Part shown: positions 1-7,107 of the stretch, in pieces
How positions within the stretch are numbered: the stretch's first letter is position 1
How the letters are laid out: each line of letters opens with the position of its first letter
Origin: Scatomorpha merdavium
Lineage (GTDB): Bacteria > Bacillota > Clostridia > Oscillospirales > Oscillospiraceae
Direction of reading: 5' to 3'
Assembly (NCBI GenBank): GCA_018711415.1
Contig: DVIJ01000072.1
Location: 1-35,644, forward strand
DNA length: 35,644 bases
The notes under the pieces: model-generated
Databases searched by the model: none
What the model was told of the DNA's origin: nothing
Seen by the model: only the letters and a program-made list of their open reading frames with translations
Position numbers and translations under genes: made by a program

Positions 1-1020
1 GAGCAGTTCATCAAGGACAAGAACATTGCCGACATCACCGACGTTCTGTCCATGACCGTCCCTGGTGAGGACGTCACTGTCAGCGAGAAGATCGCCGGCG
101 GCTTCACCGAGACCAGCCTGACCAACCCCTACGGCGACGGCAAGACCTACCTCGCCCCGATGTTCTACTCTCCCTGCGGCCTCTTCTACAACGCCGGCCT
201 CTTTGAGGAAAAGGGTTGGGAAGTCCCCACCACTTGGGACGAGATGTGGGAGCTCGGCGACAAGGCCCTTGAGGAGGGCATCTACCTCTTCACCTACCCC
301 ACCACCGGTTACTTTGACGCTTTCTTCTACGCTCTGATGTACGCCGCCGGCGGCCCCGAGTTCTTCAATGAGGCCACCGTCTACACCGAGGGCATCTGGG
401 ACAGCGAGGCTGCCACCACCTGCTTCGACATAGTCGAGAAGCTCGCCTCCTACACCAACCCCATCACCCCGGCTCAGGCCAACGATCAGGACTTCACTCA
501 GAACCAGCAGCTCGTCCTTGACAACAAGGCCCTGTTCATGCCCAACGGCACCTGGATCGTCGGCGAGATGGCCGAGGCTCCCCGCGCCGAAGGCTTCAAG
601 TGGGGCATGACCGCTCTGCCCGCCGTTGAAGAGGGCGGCGACCGCTACAGCTACACCTGGTTCGAGCAGGCCTGGATCCCGGCCGGCGCTGAGAACATCG
701 ACGCCGCCAAGCAGTTCATCGCCTTCCTGTACAGCGATACCGCTTGCGAGATCTTCGCCGCTTCCGGCGCCATCCAGCCCGTGCTCGGCATAGCCGACAC
801 CCTCGAGGGCGACAACCAGCTCTTCTACTCCATCTACGATGACGGCGCGAAGGCCGCCATGGGCAACTTCGCCGCTTACAAGTCCGTCGCCGGCCTCGGC
901 ACCAACCGCGAGGAGTTCTTTGATCCCGTGAACAGCCTCGTCTCCGGCACTCTGACCCGTGACCAGTGGGTCGCCGACTGGAAGGCCGCCAGCGATCAGA
1001 TGAGGGCCAACCTCGCCTGA
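1..1020 (+). CDS. Sugar ABC transporter solute-binding protein (family 1 type), 5' partial
   Basis: The frame is open from the first base, so the gene starts upstream of the window; about 339 C-terminal residues and the TGA stop are visible. The protein should be the extracellular lipoprotein that captures an oligosaccharide for the two permeases that follow. Typical family 1 carbohydrate-binding features are a YLAPMFYSPCGLFYNAGLF-like segment, then GWEVPTTWDEM, and late in the protein AAKQFIAFLYSD. The aromatic-rich middle (TYPTTGYFDAFFYALMYAAGG) fits a sugar-binding cleft. The signal peptide and lipobox are outside the window. Order SBP, permease, permease, then a GH112 phosphorylase suggests galacto-N-biose, lacto-N-biose or a related galactoside as ligand; this is inference from context only. 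Confidence 0.9.
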   Translation, partial: EQFIKDKNIADITDVLSMTVPGEDVTVSEKIAGGFTETSLTNPYGDGKTYLAPMFYSPCGLFYNAGLFEEKGWEVPTTWDEMWELGDKALEEGIYLFTYPTTGYFDAFFYALMYAAGGPEFFNEATVYTEGIWDSEAATTCFDIVEKLASYTNPITPAQANDQDFTQNQQLVLDNKALFMPNGTWIVGEMAEAPRAEGFKWGMTALPAVEEGGDRYSYTWFEQAWIPAGAENIDAAKQFIAFLYSDTACEIFAASGAIQPVLGIADTLEGDNQLFYSIYDDGAKAAMGNFAAYKSVAGLGTNREEFFDPVNSLVSGTLTRDQWVADWKAASDQMRANLA

Positions 1021-1055
1021 CAGGCAATAGCATCTACATAATACCCTAGGGTTTC

Positions 1056-1089
1056 GGGGGACGTTGAGCCGCAAGTCTCATCGTCCCCC
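1056..1089 (+). promoter_or_regulatory. Intercistronic hairpin between SBP and permease genes
   Basis: An 8-bp stem (GGGGGACG with CGTCCCCC) is continued inward, after one mismatch, by TGAG/CTCA. No run of T follows, so it is not a classical terminator. Hairpins between binding-protein and permease genes often stabilise or partly end the upstream message so that binding protein is made in excess; that role is inferred here. Confidence 0.6.
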
Positions 1090-1093
1090 TTAC

Positions 1094-1107
1094 CAAATGC
1101 GCATTTG
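1094..1107. repeat. 14-bp perfect palindrome CAAATGCGCATTTG
   Basis: This perfect inverted repeat has no loop and lies five bases after the intercistronic hairpin and about 50 bases before the permease start. It could be a second small mRNA structure or a protein-binding site. Nothing in the sequence decides between these. Confidence 0.5.
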
Positions 1108-1157
1108 CAAAAAGAGAGTTTATCCCCCATCATTCCGCTCGGAAAGGAGCTGAGCAC

Positions 1158-2042
1158 TTGGAAAAGAACAAGGGACGCAGCCGTTTCATTGTGCTTTGCG
1201 TTGCACCCGCTGTGATTTTGTTCGTCATCTTCATGATTATCCCCACGCTGAACGTGTTCCGTATGTCTCTGTTTGAGCGTGGAGCCTATTCGCCCACCGA
1301 GACCTTTGTGGCCTTTGCAAACTTCAAGTCGCTCATTAACGACTCCAATTTCATCCGCGCTATGCAGAACACCATTCTGCTGATCGTGGTAGTTACAATG
1401 ATTACCTTCGCGTTGGCGCTCGTTTTTGCAGGTATACTCACCCGCGAGAACATCAAAGGCAAGGAGCTGCTGCGCGTTATCTTCTACATACCGAACATTC
1501 TCTCCATCGTCGTCATATCCGGTATCTTCTCCGCCATCTACAAGCCCGAAAACGGCATGCTCAACAGCCTGCTTTCCATGATAAGCGGGCATGAGGTCTC
1601 AACCCTCTGGAAGGGCGAAGACCTTGTCATGCTCAGCCTTATCATCGCAATGGTCTGGCAGGCCATAGGCTACTATATGGTCATGTACATGGCCTCTATG
1701 GCCGCTGTTCCGCAGAGCCTTTACGAGTCTGCGGGCCTCGACGGCGCGGGCAGGGTGAAGCAGTTCTTCCAGATCACCATTCCCCTCATCTGGACCAACA
1801 TTCGCACTACCCTGACCTTCTTCATCATTTCGACCATCAACATGGCCTTCCTGTTCGTTAAGGCCATGACCAGCGGCGGCCCGAACGGCGCTTCCGAAGT
1901 TGCGCTGTCCTATATGTACGGGCAGAAGGACGCCGGCCTTTACGGCTATTCAATGGCCATCGGCGTTGTGATCTTCCTCTTCTCCTTCCTGCTCTCCGCG
2001 CTGGTGAACAAGGTCACGAAGCGTACGCCGCTTGAATTCTGA
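1158..2042 (+). CDS. Sugar ABC transporter permease (MalF/LacF-like)
   Basis: This is an inner-membrane permease of the binding-protein-dependent carbohydrate transporters, 294 residues. About six membrane segments are visible, the first near residues 11-31 (FIVLCVAPAVILFVIFMIIP). The ATPase-contacting EAA loop is present as ESAGLDGAGRVKQFFQITIPL near residue 190. The start is a TTG at 1158, chosen because AAAGGAG lies nine bases upstream and no ATG is as well placed. It follows the SBP gene after 137 bases holding a hairpin and a palindrome. It should pair with the next gene to form the channel. No ATPase gene is in view, so a shared MsmK/UgpC-type ATPase elsewhere is likely (inference). Confidence 0.93.
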   Translation: MEKNKGRSRFIVLCVAPAVILFVIFMIIPTLNVFRMSLFERGAYSPTETFVAFANFKSLINDSNFIRAMQNTILLIVVVTMITFALALVFAGILTRENIKGKELLRVIFYIPNILSIVVISGIFSAIYKPENGMLNSLLSMISGHEVSTLWKGEDLVMLSLIIAMVWQAIGYYMVMYMASMAAVPQSLYESAGLDGAGRVKQFFQITIPLIWTNIRTTLTFFIISTINMAFLFVKAMTSGGPNGASEVALSYMYGQKDAGLYGYSMAIGVVIFLFSFLLSALVNKVTKRTPLEF

Positions 2043-2056
2043 AGGGAGGCGATGAT

Positions 2057-2956
2057 ATGGAAAAGACTGAAAAAGTCCGCAAGGGCAACTCCGGCGAGAA
2101 ACTTTATAAGGCGTTTATCTATATCGTCCTCATCCTTCTTGCCGTCAGCATTGTAGTCCCCGTCGCCTGGGTGTTTATGGCCTCCATAAAGCAGAACAGC
2201 GAGTTCTACGGTAACCCCTGGTCACTGCCTCTGGGCTTCTACTGGCAGAACTTTGTGGACGCCTGGGAAACCGCGAAGATGGGCGATTACATGCTCAACT
2301 CCGTGTTTGTCACCGCGCTCTCGCTGCTCATTCTCCTGGTTGTTGCGCTTCCCGCGTCCTACTGCCTGTCCAGGTTCAAGTTCGTCGGCAGCAAGTTCCT
2401 GAACACCGCGTTCATGGCCGGCCTGTTCATCAACGTCAACTATATCGTCGTACCCATCTTCCTCATGCTGCGCGACGGCGACACCTGGCTCAAGAGTGTG
2501 TTCGGCAGCGGTTTCCTGCTCAATAACCTCGTGGTACTCTCCATAGTCTACGCCGCAACGGCCCTGCCCTTCACCATCTACCTGCTCTCCGGCTATTTCG
2601 CAACGCTGGCGCACGACTACGAGGAGGCCGCTTACATAGACGGCGCCGGCTACGGCCGCACGATGGTGAGCATCATCTTCCCCATGGCCCAGCCCTCCAT
2701 CGTGACCATCATTCTCTTCAACTTCCTCTCCTTCTGGAATGAATACATCATCTCCATGACCCTCATGAGCTCGGCCACCGGCGCAAAGACGCTGCCTGTC
2801 GGCCTCCTGAACCTGATGCAGGCGCAGCAGTCCGCGGCGCAGTACGGCACGATGTATGCCGGCCTCGTCATGGTCATGCTGCCGACGTTGATACTCTATA
2901 TCTGCGTGCAGAAGAAGCTCATCCAGGGCATGACCGTCGGCGGACTGAAAGGTTAA
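2057..2956 (+). CDS. Sugar ABC transporter permease (MalG/LacG-like)
   Basis: Second transmembrane subunit, 299 residues, starting at an ATG preceded by AGGGAGG and 14 bases after the previous stop. The N-terminal membrane segment is at about residues 17-40 and five more follow. The EAA loop reads EEAAYIDGAGYGRTMVSIIF near residue 190, the usual MalG-type form. It ends KKLIQGMTVGGLKG, a very common C-terminus for this subfamily (the QGMTxGAxKG motif). It is co-transcribed with the first permease and should form the heterodimeric pore with it. Confidence 0.94.
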   Translation: MEKTEKVRKGNSGEKLYKAFIYIVLILLAVSIVVPVAWVFMASIKQNSEFYGNPWSLPLGFYWQNFVDAWETAKMGDYMLNSVFVTALSLLILLVVALPASYCLSRFKFVGSKFLNTAFMAGLFINVNYIVVPIFLMLRDGDTWLKSVFGSGFLLNNLVVLSIVYAATALPFTIYLLSGYFATLAHDYEEAAYIDGAGYGRTMVSIIFPMAQPSIVTIILFNFLSFWNEYIISMTLMSSATGAKTLPVGLLNLMQAQQSAAQYGTMYAGLVMVMLPTLILYICVQKKLIQGMTVGGLKG

Positions 2957-2965
2957 GGTGCGGAT

Positions 2966-3169
2966 ATGAAATTCTGGAAAGAACATATGGCGCTCAGGTC
3001 CCTGCTGATACTCATCTTCACCGTTGTGGGTCTCGGCATGGTCATCTATGGCTGGAGCATGACCGGGAAGATGGCCGGGCTCATCATTATGATAGTCGGC
3101 GTCATCCTTCTGCTGACTGCGCTGCTGGTTTACAACAAGCCCTTCGAGGACCCCAAGACTCGTAAATAA
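2966..3169 (+). CDS. Small two-helix membrane protein of the sugar operon
   Basis: This 67-residue protein is encoded nine bases after the permease stop and twelve bases before the phosphorylase gene, on the same strand. Two hydrophobic helices are visible, about residues 10-30 and 36-57, followed by a short basic and acidic tail (YNKPFEDPKTRK). Similar tiny proteins occur beside sugar ABC transporters in Clostridia, and I believe they belong to the DUF6903-type group, but I could not check this. Function is unknown. Its fixed position suggests a helper of the transporter. The ribosome site (AAGGTG) is only moderate. High GC and codon use match the neighbours, so it is unlikely to be a chance ORF. 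Confidence 0.75.
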   Translation: MKFWKEHMALRSLLILIFTVVGLGMVIYGWSMTGKMAGLIIMIVGVILLLTALLVYNKPFEDPKTRK

Positions 3170-3181
3170 AAGGAGAATATA

Positions 3182-5353
3182 ATGAGCGAAAGTGAACTCA
3201 AGAGAGGCCGCGTAACGATCCCAACGGACGTTGACGTCGTGCCTGAGACCATGGAATTGCTCAAGCGCTGGGGCGCCGACGCCATCCGTGACTGTGACGG
3301 CACCGATTACCCCGAAGAGCTCAAATCCGTAGACGCAAAGGTCTATTCCACCTACTACACCACCCGTAAGGACAACGCCTGGGCCAAGGCCAACCCCGAC
3401 GAGGTGCAGCAGTGCTATATCTCCACCGGCTTCAAGACCGCTTCCGGCGGCGAGCTGCGTATAGAGCTGATGCAGGGCGTCAGCCGCGAGCTCATGCAGG
3501 TCAACACCCGCGACGACATCAAGCGTTGGTGGGAGGTCATGGACCGCACGCTCGGCGTGCCGGTGGCGCCCGAGAAGTGGAGCTACGACGAGGCTTCCGG
3601 CTGCGTCGTCATCCCCGAGCCGGCCGCGTTCCACGACTACTCCGTAAGCTTCCTCGCCTACCTCATCTGGGACCCGGTGCACATGTACAACGCCGTCACC
3701 AACGGCTGGACTAACTTCGAGCACCAGATCACCTTTGACGTCAGGCAGCCCAAGACCCACAAGTTCACCATGGAGCGCCTGCGCAAGTTCATCGCCGAGC
3801 ACCCCTACGTGAACGTCATCCGCTATACGACCTTCTTCCACCAGTTCACGCTGGTGTTCGACGAGCTCAAGCGCGAGAAATACGTTGACTGGTACGGCTA
3901 TTCGGCCAGCGTCAGCCCCTTCATACTCGAGCAGTTCGAGAAGGAAGTCGGCTACAAGTTCCGCCCCGAGTATATCATCGACCAGGGCTACTACAACAAC
4001 CAGTACCGCGTGCCGTCGAAGGAGTTCAAGGACTTCATGGCTTTCCAGCGCCGCGAGGTCGCCAAGCTCGCCAAGGAAATGGTAGACATCACCCACGAGC
4101 TGGGTAAAGAGGCCATGATGTTCCTGGGCGACCACTGGATAGGCACCGAGCCGTACATGGACGAGTTCAAGACCATCGGCCTCGACGCCGTGGTCGGCAG
4201 TGTGGGCAACGGCTCGACTCTCAGGCTCATCTCGGACATCCCCGGCGTGAAGTACACCGAGGGCCGCTTCCTGCCCTACTTCTTCCCGGACACCTTCCAT
4301 GAGGGCGGCGACCCCGTGCGCGAGGCCAAGGAGAACTGGGTCACGGCCCGCCGCGCCATCCTGCGCAAGCCCATCGACCGCATCGGCTACGGCGGGTATC
4401 TCAAGCTCGCCTGTGAGTTCCCCGAGTTCCTCGATTACGTCCAGTCCGTCTGCGACGAGTTCCGCGAGCTCTATGAGAACATCAAGGGTACCACGCCCTA
4501 CTGCGTCAAGACCGTGGCGGTGCTCAATTCCTGGGGCAAGGCCCGTTCCTGGGGCTGCCACATGGTGCACCACGCTCTCTACCAGAAGCAAAACTACAGC
4601 TACGCCGGCGTCATCGAGGCACTGTCCGGCGCTCCGTTTGACGTGAAGTTCATCAGCTTCGACGATATCAAGGCCGACCCCGACGTGCTCAAGGGCATCG
4701 ACGTCATCATAAACGTCGGCGACGGCGACACGGCCCACACCGGCGGCGCCATCTGGGAGGACCCTGAGATTTCCTCGGCAATAAAGTCCTTTGTCTGGAA
4801 CGGCGGCGGCCTCATAGGCGTCGGCGAGCCCAGCGGCCACCAGTACCAGGGCAGGTTCATCCAGCTGGCCCAGGTGCTGGGCGTCGAGAAGGAGACGGGC
4901 TTCACACTCGGCTACGACAAGTATAACTGGGACGAGCACCCGGGTCACTTCATCCTGGCCGACTGCACCAAGGAAGTAGATTTCGGCGAGGGCAAGAAGA
5001 GCATGTACGCCCTGCCCGGGACTGAGATACTCGTCCAGCGCGAGAAGGAAGTCCAGCTCGCCGCTAACGGCTTCGGTGAGGGCCGCGGCGTCTACATCAG
5101 CGGCCTGCCCTACAGCTTCGAGAACAGCCGCCTGCTCTACCGCGCCATCCTCTGGGCCGCGCACGACGAGGCCGACCTGCACAAGTGGTTCTCCACGAAC
5201 TTCAACGTCGAGGTCCACGCCTTCGTGAAAAACGGCAAGTACTGCGTCGTAAACAACACCTATGAGCCGCAGAGCACCACCGTCTACACCGGCGACGGAT
5301 CCAGCTTCGACCTCAGCCTCGACGCCAACGAGATACGCTGGTACGAGATCTGA
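3182..5353 (+). CDS. GH112 1,3-beta-galactosyl-N-acetylhexosamine phosphorylase (GNB/LNB or Gal-Rha phosphorylase)
   Basis: Cytoplasmic enzyme of glycoside hydrolase family 112, 723 residues (the Bifidobacterium longum enzyme has about 751). GH112 members split galactosyl-beta-1,3-GlcNAc/GalNAc, or in some clostridia galactosyl-beta-1,4-rhamnose, with phosphate to give galactose 1-phosphate. The N-terminus (RGRVTIPTDVDV, then RWGADAIRDCDGTD) and the segment GDHWIGTEPYMDEFKTIGLD are characteristic. The Asp in GDHWIG (residue 316) is the likely general acid by position relative to Asp313 of B. longum; not verified. A Rossmann-like glutamine-amidotransferase-type region (IDVIINVGDGDTAHTGG) and a small C-terminal beta domain follow. 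The start has AAAAGGAG upstream. No NahK, GalT or GalE gene is in view. Substrate choice cannot be settled by eye. Confidence 0.93.
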   Translation: MSESELKRGRVTIPTDVDVVPETMELLKRWGADAIRDCDGTDYPEELKSVDAKVYSTYYTTRKDNAWAKANPDEVQQCYISTGFKTASGGELRIELMQGVSRELMQVNTRDDIKRWWEVMDRTLGVPVAPEKWSYDEASGCVVIPEPAAFHDYSVSFLAYLIWDPVHMYNAVTNGWTNFEHQITFDVRQPKTHKFTMERLRKFIAEHPYVNVIRYTTFFHQFTLVFDELKREKYVDWYGYSASVSPFILEQFEKEVGYKFRPEYIIDQGYYNNQYRVPSKEFKDFMAFQRREVAKLAKEMVDITHELGKEAMMFLGDHWIGTEPYMDEFKTIGLDAVVGSVGNGSTLRLISDIPGVKYTEGRFLPYFFPDTFHEGGDPVREAKENWVTARRAILRKPIDRIGYGGYLKLACEFPEFLDYVQSVCDEFRELYENIKGTTPYCVKTVAVLNSWGKARSWGCHMVHHALYQKQNYSYAGVIEALSGAPFDVKFISFDDIKADPDVLKGIDVIINVGDGDTAHTGGAIWEDPEISSAIKSFVWNGGGLIGVGEPSGHQYQGRFIQLAQVLGVEKETGFTLGYDKYNWDEHPGHFILADCTKEVDFGEGKKSMYALPGTEILVQREKEVQLAANGFGEGRGVYISGLPYSFENSRLLYRAILWAAHDEADLHKWFSTNFNVEVHAFVKNGKYCVVNNTYEPQSTTVYTGDGSSFDLSLDANEIRWYEI

Positions 5354-5368
5354 CAGCACAACAAGTAA

Positions 5369-5403
5369 AGCAGCCGCCCGGCGGGACGGCTGCTTTTGCT
5401 TTT
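5369..5403 (+). terminator. Rho-independent terminator of the sugar operon
   Basis: The stem AGCAGCCG/CGGCTGCT is extended by CCC/GGG with one bulged A and followed by TTTTGCTTTT. It begins 16 bases after the GH112 stop and ends the transporter-phosphorylase transcript. Confidence 0.88.
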
Positions 5404-5469
5404 CGTCGCTTTGCCGGATTTGGTGTGGTATATTTCGCACATACGTCAATTGACGCGCCGTGTCGGCGT

Positions 5470-5553
5470 CGCTACAACCCCTCGCTAAAGCTGGCGCTCA
5501 AGATTTGCTCGGCGCTCGGTGCCGAGGTGGAGGACGTATTCTGGCTGGAATAG
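5470..5553 (+). pseudogene. Remnant of an XRE-family (HTH_3/YozG-like) regulator, C-terminal end only
   Basis: Frame 1 encodes RYNPSLKLALKI, then ALG, then EDVFWLE and a TAG stop. This is the recognisable last third of small Cro/CI-type regulators, whose usual form is GKYNPSLELAFKIAKLFG followed by xIEDIFxYEE. The helix-turn-helix and an initiator codon are missing: upstream in the frame lie VYFAHT and CRR, unlike the family, and the terminator of the sugar operon sits just before. I therefore call it a truncated, non-functional fragment. The rest of the 297-base gap between 5354 and 5650 holds only the upstream terminator, this fragment, a weak AAAACT/AGTTTT hairpin near 5573-5587 and the next promoter. 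Confidence 0.6.
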
Positions 5554-5589
5554 AGAGCAAGCTCCAGTTCGAAAACTCCCAGTTTTTAA

Positions 5590-5618
5590 TTGCATTCACT
5601 TACATTTGCAGTTATAAT
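5590..5618 (+). promoter_or_regulatory. Sigma-A-type promoter for the small secreted protein
   Basis: TTGCAT (5590-5595), 17 bases, then a perfect TATAAT (5613-5618). Transcription would begin near 5625, about 26 bases before the ATG, leaving just room for the ribosome site. Confidence 0.8.
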
Positions 5619-5650
5619 GTGGGTAGAGCAACGTGAAGGAGGCGGCACAC

Positions 5651-6058
5651 ATGAACTTTAAAAAGATATTCTTCCTTGCAGCCTCTGTCGCGCTGCTGGC
5701 AGTCGTTGTGGTCGCGGCTGTTTCGTTCTTTACACCCGGCCGGGAGCTGTGGGCAGATACCGCTGTGTTTTCGGAGCTCGGCCCCGGCGCAGAAGCTGCA
5801 TTTCCCGGCTTTATCAGTGTCACGGAGGACACGCGCGAGGTGCAGTATGTGCTCAGCTACGGCAGCTCCGGCCTGGACGTCGAGTTCGGGCTGAGAGCCG
5901 AGGACGGCGAGGAGTACTTCGTCTCCGCCAGTGGAGGAGGCGGCAGCGGAGTTATAGACGGCGTGCCCGCCGGCTACTACGAGCTGTTCGTTCGGAATGC
6001 AAGCAGTTATCCCCAGAACGTCACTGGTTCTGTCGGTATCATACTCAGCGGTAAATAA
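5651..6058 (+). CDS. Small secreted or membrane-anchored protein of unknown function
   Basis: The chosen start (ATG 5651, protein beginning MNFKKIFF) has AAGGAGG eight bases upstream; the GTG at 5633 in the same frame would place this ribosome site inside the gene. The 135-residue product has a basic start and one hydrophobic helix (about residues 5-27), then a probably extracytoplasmic domain that looks beta-rich, with alternating polar and hydrophobic residues and a Gly-Ser patch (SASGGGGSGV). There is no lipobox cysteine, so the helix is either a cleavable signal or an anchor. I do not recognise the family. It stands alone between its own promoter and a terminator. Confidence 0.75.
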   Translation: MNFKKIFFLAASVALLAVVVVAAVSFFTPGRELWADTAVFSELGPGAEAAFPGFISVTEDTREVQYVLSYGSSGLDVEFGLRAEDGEEYFVSASGGGGSGVIDGVPAGYYELFVRNASSYPQNVTGSVGIILSGK

Positions 6059-6068
6059 CGATCTCCGC

Positions 6069-6101
6069 ATGGACGTCCGGCACGGCCGGGCGTCCATTTT
6101 T
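6069..6101 (+). terminator. Rho-independent terminator after the small secreted protein
   Basis: ATGGACG pairs with CGTCCAT, then CCGGC with GCCGG around an ACG loop, followed by five T. It starts eleven bases after the stop codon. Confidence 0.85.
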
Positions 6102-6120
6102 CCAGCCTGTTTACAGTAAT

Positions 6121-6147
6121 TTTACGAAAAATTCGAGCAAATATTAT
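6121..6147 (+). promoter_or_regulatory. Candidate promoter of the ppx-ppk unit
   Basis: TTTACG (6121-6126) and TATTAT (6142-6147) are separated by 15 bases in a locally AT-rich stretch right after a terminator; the alternative -10 TTATAT at 6144 gives a 17-base spacer. A transcript from here would begin near 6154. This argues against the ATG at 6148 as the ppx start and for the TTG at 6205. Confidence 0.45.
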
Positions 6148-6204
6148 ATGCGCGGACTATCATACTATATATTGCTTATATTGCTCAAAACGGGGGTCAT
6201 TCAT

Positions 6205-7107
6205 TTGTACAGCGTTATAGATATAGGCTCGAACACGATAAGGCTCGTCGTATATACGCTTGAGGACGGGCGTCTGCGCCAGGCGCTCAGCAGCAAGTCC
6301 ACCGCCGGGCTGGCCGGCTGTGTGGAGGACGGCGCGCTCTCCGAGGAGGGCGTGGAAAAGCTGGTCTCCGTCCTGCTGCGCTTCCGCCGAGTACTGGAGC
6401 TTCTGCCGGGCTGCCGGGTATTTCCCTTTGCCACTGCGTCCCTGCGCGGACTCTCCAACACTCCCGAGGTCCTGGAGCGGGTCAGGCGTGAAACGGGCTT
6501 TGATATAGACGTCATTACCGGGCGCGAGGAGGCCATCTTCGACTACCGCGGCGCAGTCGGGCGTATGAACGAGCAGTCCGGCGTACTCGTGGACATAGGC
6601 GGCGGGAGCACGGAGCTGGTATTCTTCCGCTCGCGCGAGGTCATCTCTGCGCAGAGCCTGCCTATCGGCTCGCTCAACCTCTTCTCGCGCTTTGTCTCCG
6701 GCGTCATACCCGAGGGCAAGGAGCTGCGCGAAATGTGTACGGAGGCTCTTCGCCTGATAGGCCCCGCCATCCCCAAAAAAGGCAGCTATGTAGCCGAACC
6801 TCTCTGCGGCGTTGGCGGAACTGCCAGGGCGGCTCACGCCTTGAGCCAAGCCGCAGGAGGCGGCGAAAGCTATTCTCCCTCTTTCCTGCGCGGGATACTG
6901 TCACAAGCGGAGTCGAGCCCGAGAAAGCTCATGCGCCGCATACTCAAGATCGCTCCGGAGCGCGTACACACGCTTGTCCCCGGCGTAGTTATCCTCAGCG
7001 CAGTCGTTGAGCTGTGCCGCCCGGAGACCATAGTCACCAGCAGCTACGGCGTGCGCGAGGGCTATCTGGAATATCAGCTAGAAAAGGAGGGCATTCTGAA
7101 TGTCTGA
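6205..7107 (+). CDS. ppx: Exopolyphosphatase / guanosine pentaphosphate phosphatase family protein (Ppx/GppA)
   Basis: The enzyme removes terminal phosphate from polyphosphate, or from pppGpp in GppA-like members. It shows the ASKHA-fold signatures: phosphate 1 loop DIGSNTIRLVVY near the start, FPFATASLRGLSNTPEVL, GREEAIFDYRGAV with a likely catalytic Glu, phosphate 2 loop VDIGGGSTELV, and LPIGSLNL. At 300 residues it has the two N-terminal domains only and no HD domain, as in many short Ppx proteins. I prefer TTG 6205 because the family begins just before VIDIGSNT and GGGGGT lies upstream; an in-frame ATG at 6148 would add 19 hydrophobic residues and overlaps the promoter. It overlaps ppk by eight bases. 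Confidence 0.88.
   Translation: MYSVIDIGSNTIRLVVYTLEDGRLRQALSSKSTAGLAGCVEDGALSEEGVEKLVSVLLRFRRVLELLPGCRVFPFATASLRGLSNTPEVLERVRRETGFDIDVITGREEAIFDYRGAVGRMNEQSGVLVDIGGGSTELVFFRSREVISAQSLPIGSLNLFSRFVSGVIPEGKELREMCTEALRLIGPAIPKKGSYVAEPLCGVGGTARAAHALSQAAGGGESYSPSFLRGILSQAESSPRKLMRRILKIAPERVHTLVPGVVILSAVVELCRPETIVTSSYGVREGYLEYQLEKEGILNV

Noticed and set aside
1094..1107. Palindrome CAAATGCGCATTTG as a catabolite-response element
   Set aside because: It does not match the WTGNAANCGNWNNCW core, and it lies between genes inside the operon rather than at a promoter.
2222..5449. A 1075-codon open frame on the - strand opposite the second permease, small protein and GH112 genes
   Set aside because: The three sense genes share one frame and this antisense frame has the same codon boundaries, so a stop would need a sense TTA, CTA or TCA codon. 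These are avoided in this GC-rich genome. The predicted protein has no recognisable motif, and the sense genes are certain.
6148..6204. N-terminal extension of the ppx product from ATG 6148
   Set aside because: It overlaps the likely -10 element, has no ribosome site, and would put a hydrophobic stretch before a cytoplasmic ASKHA domain.
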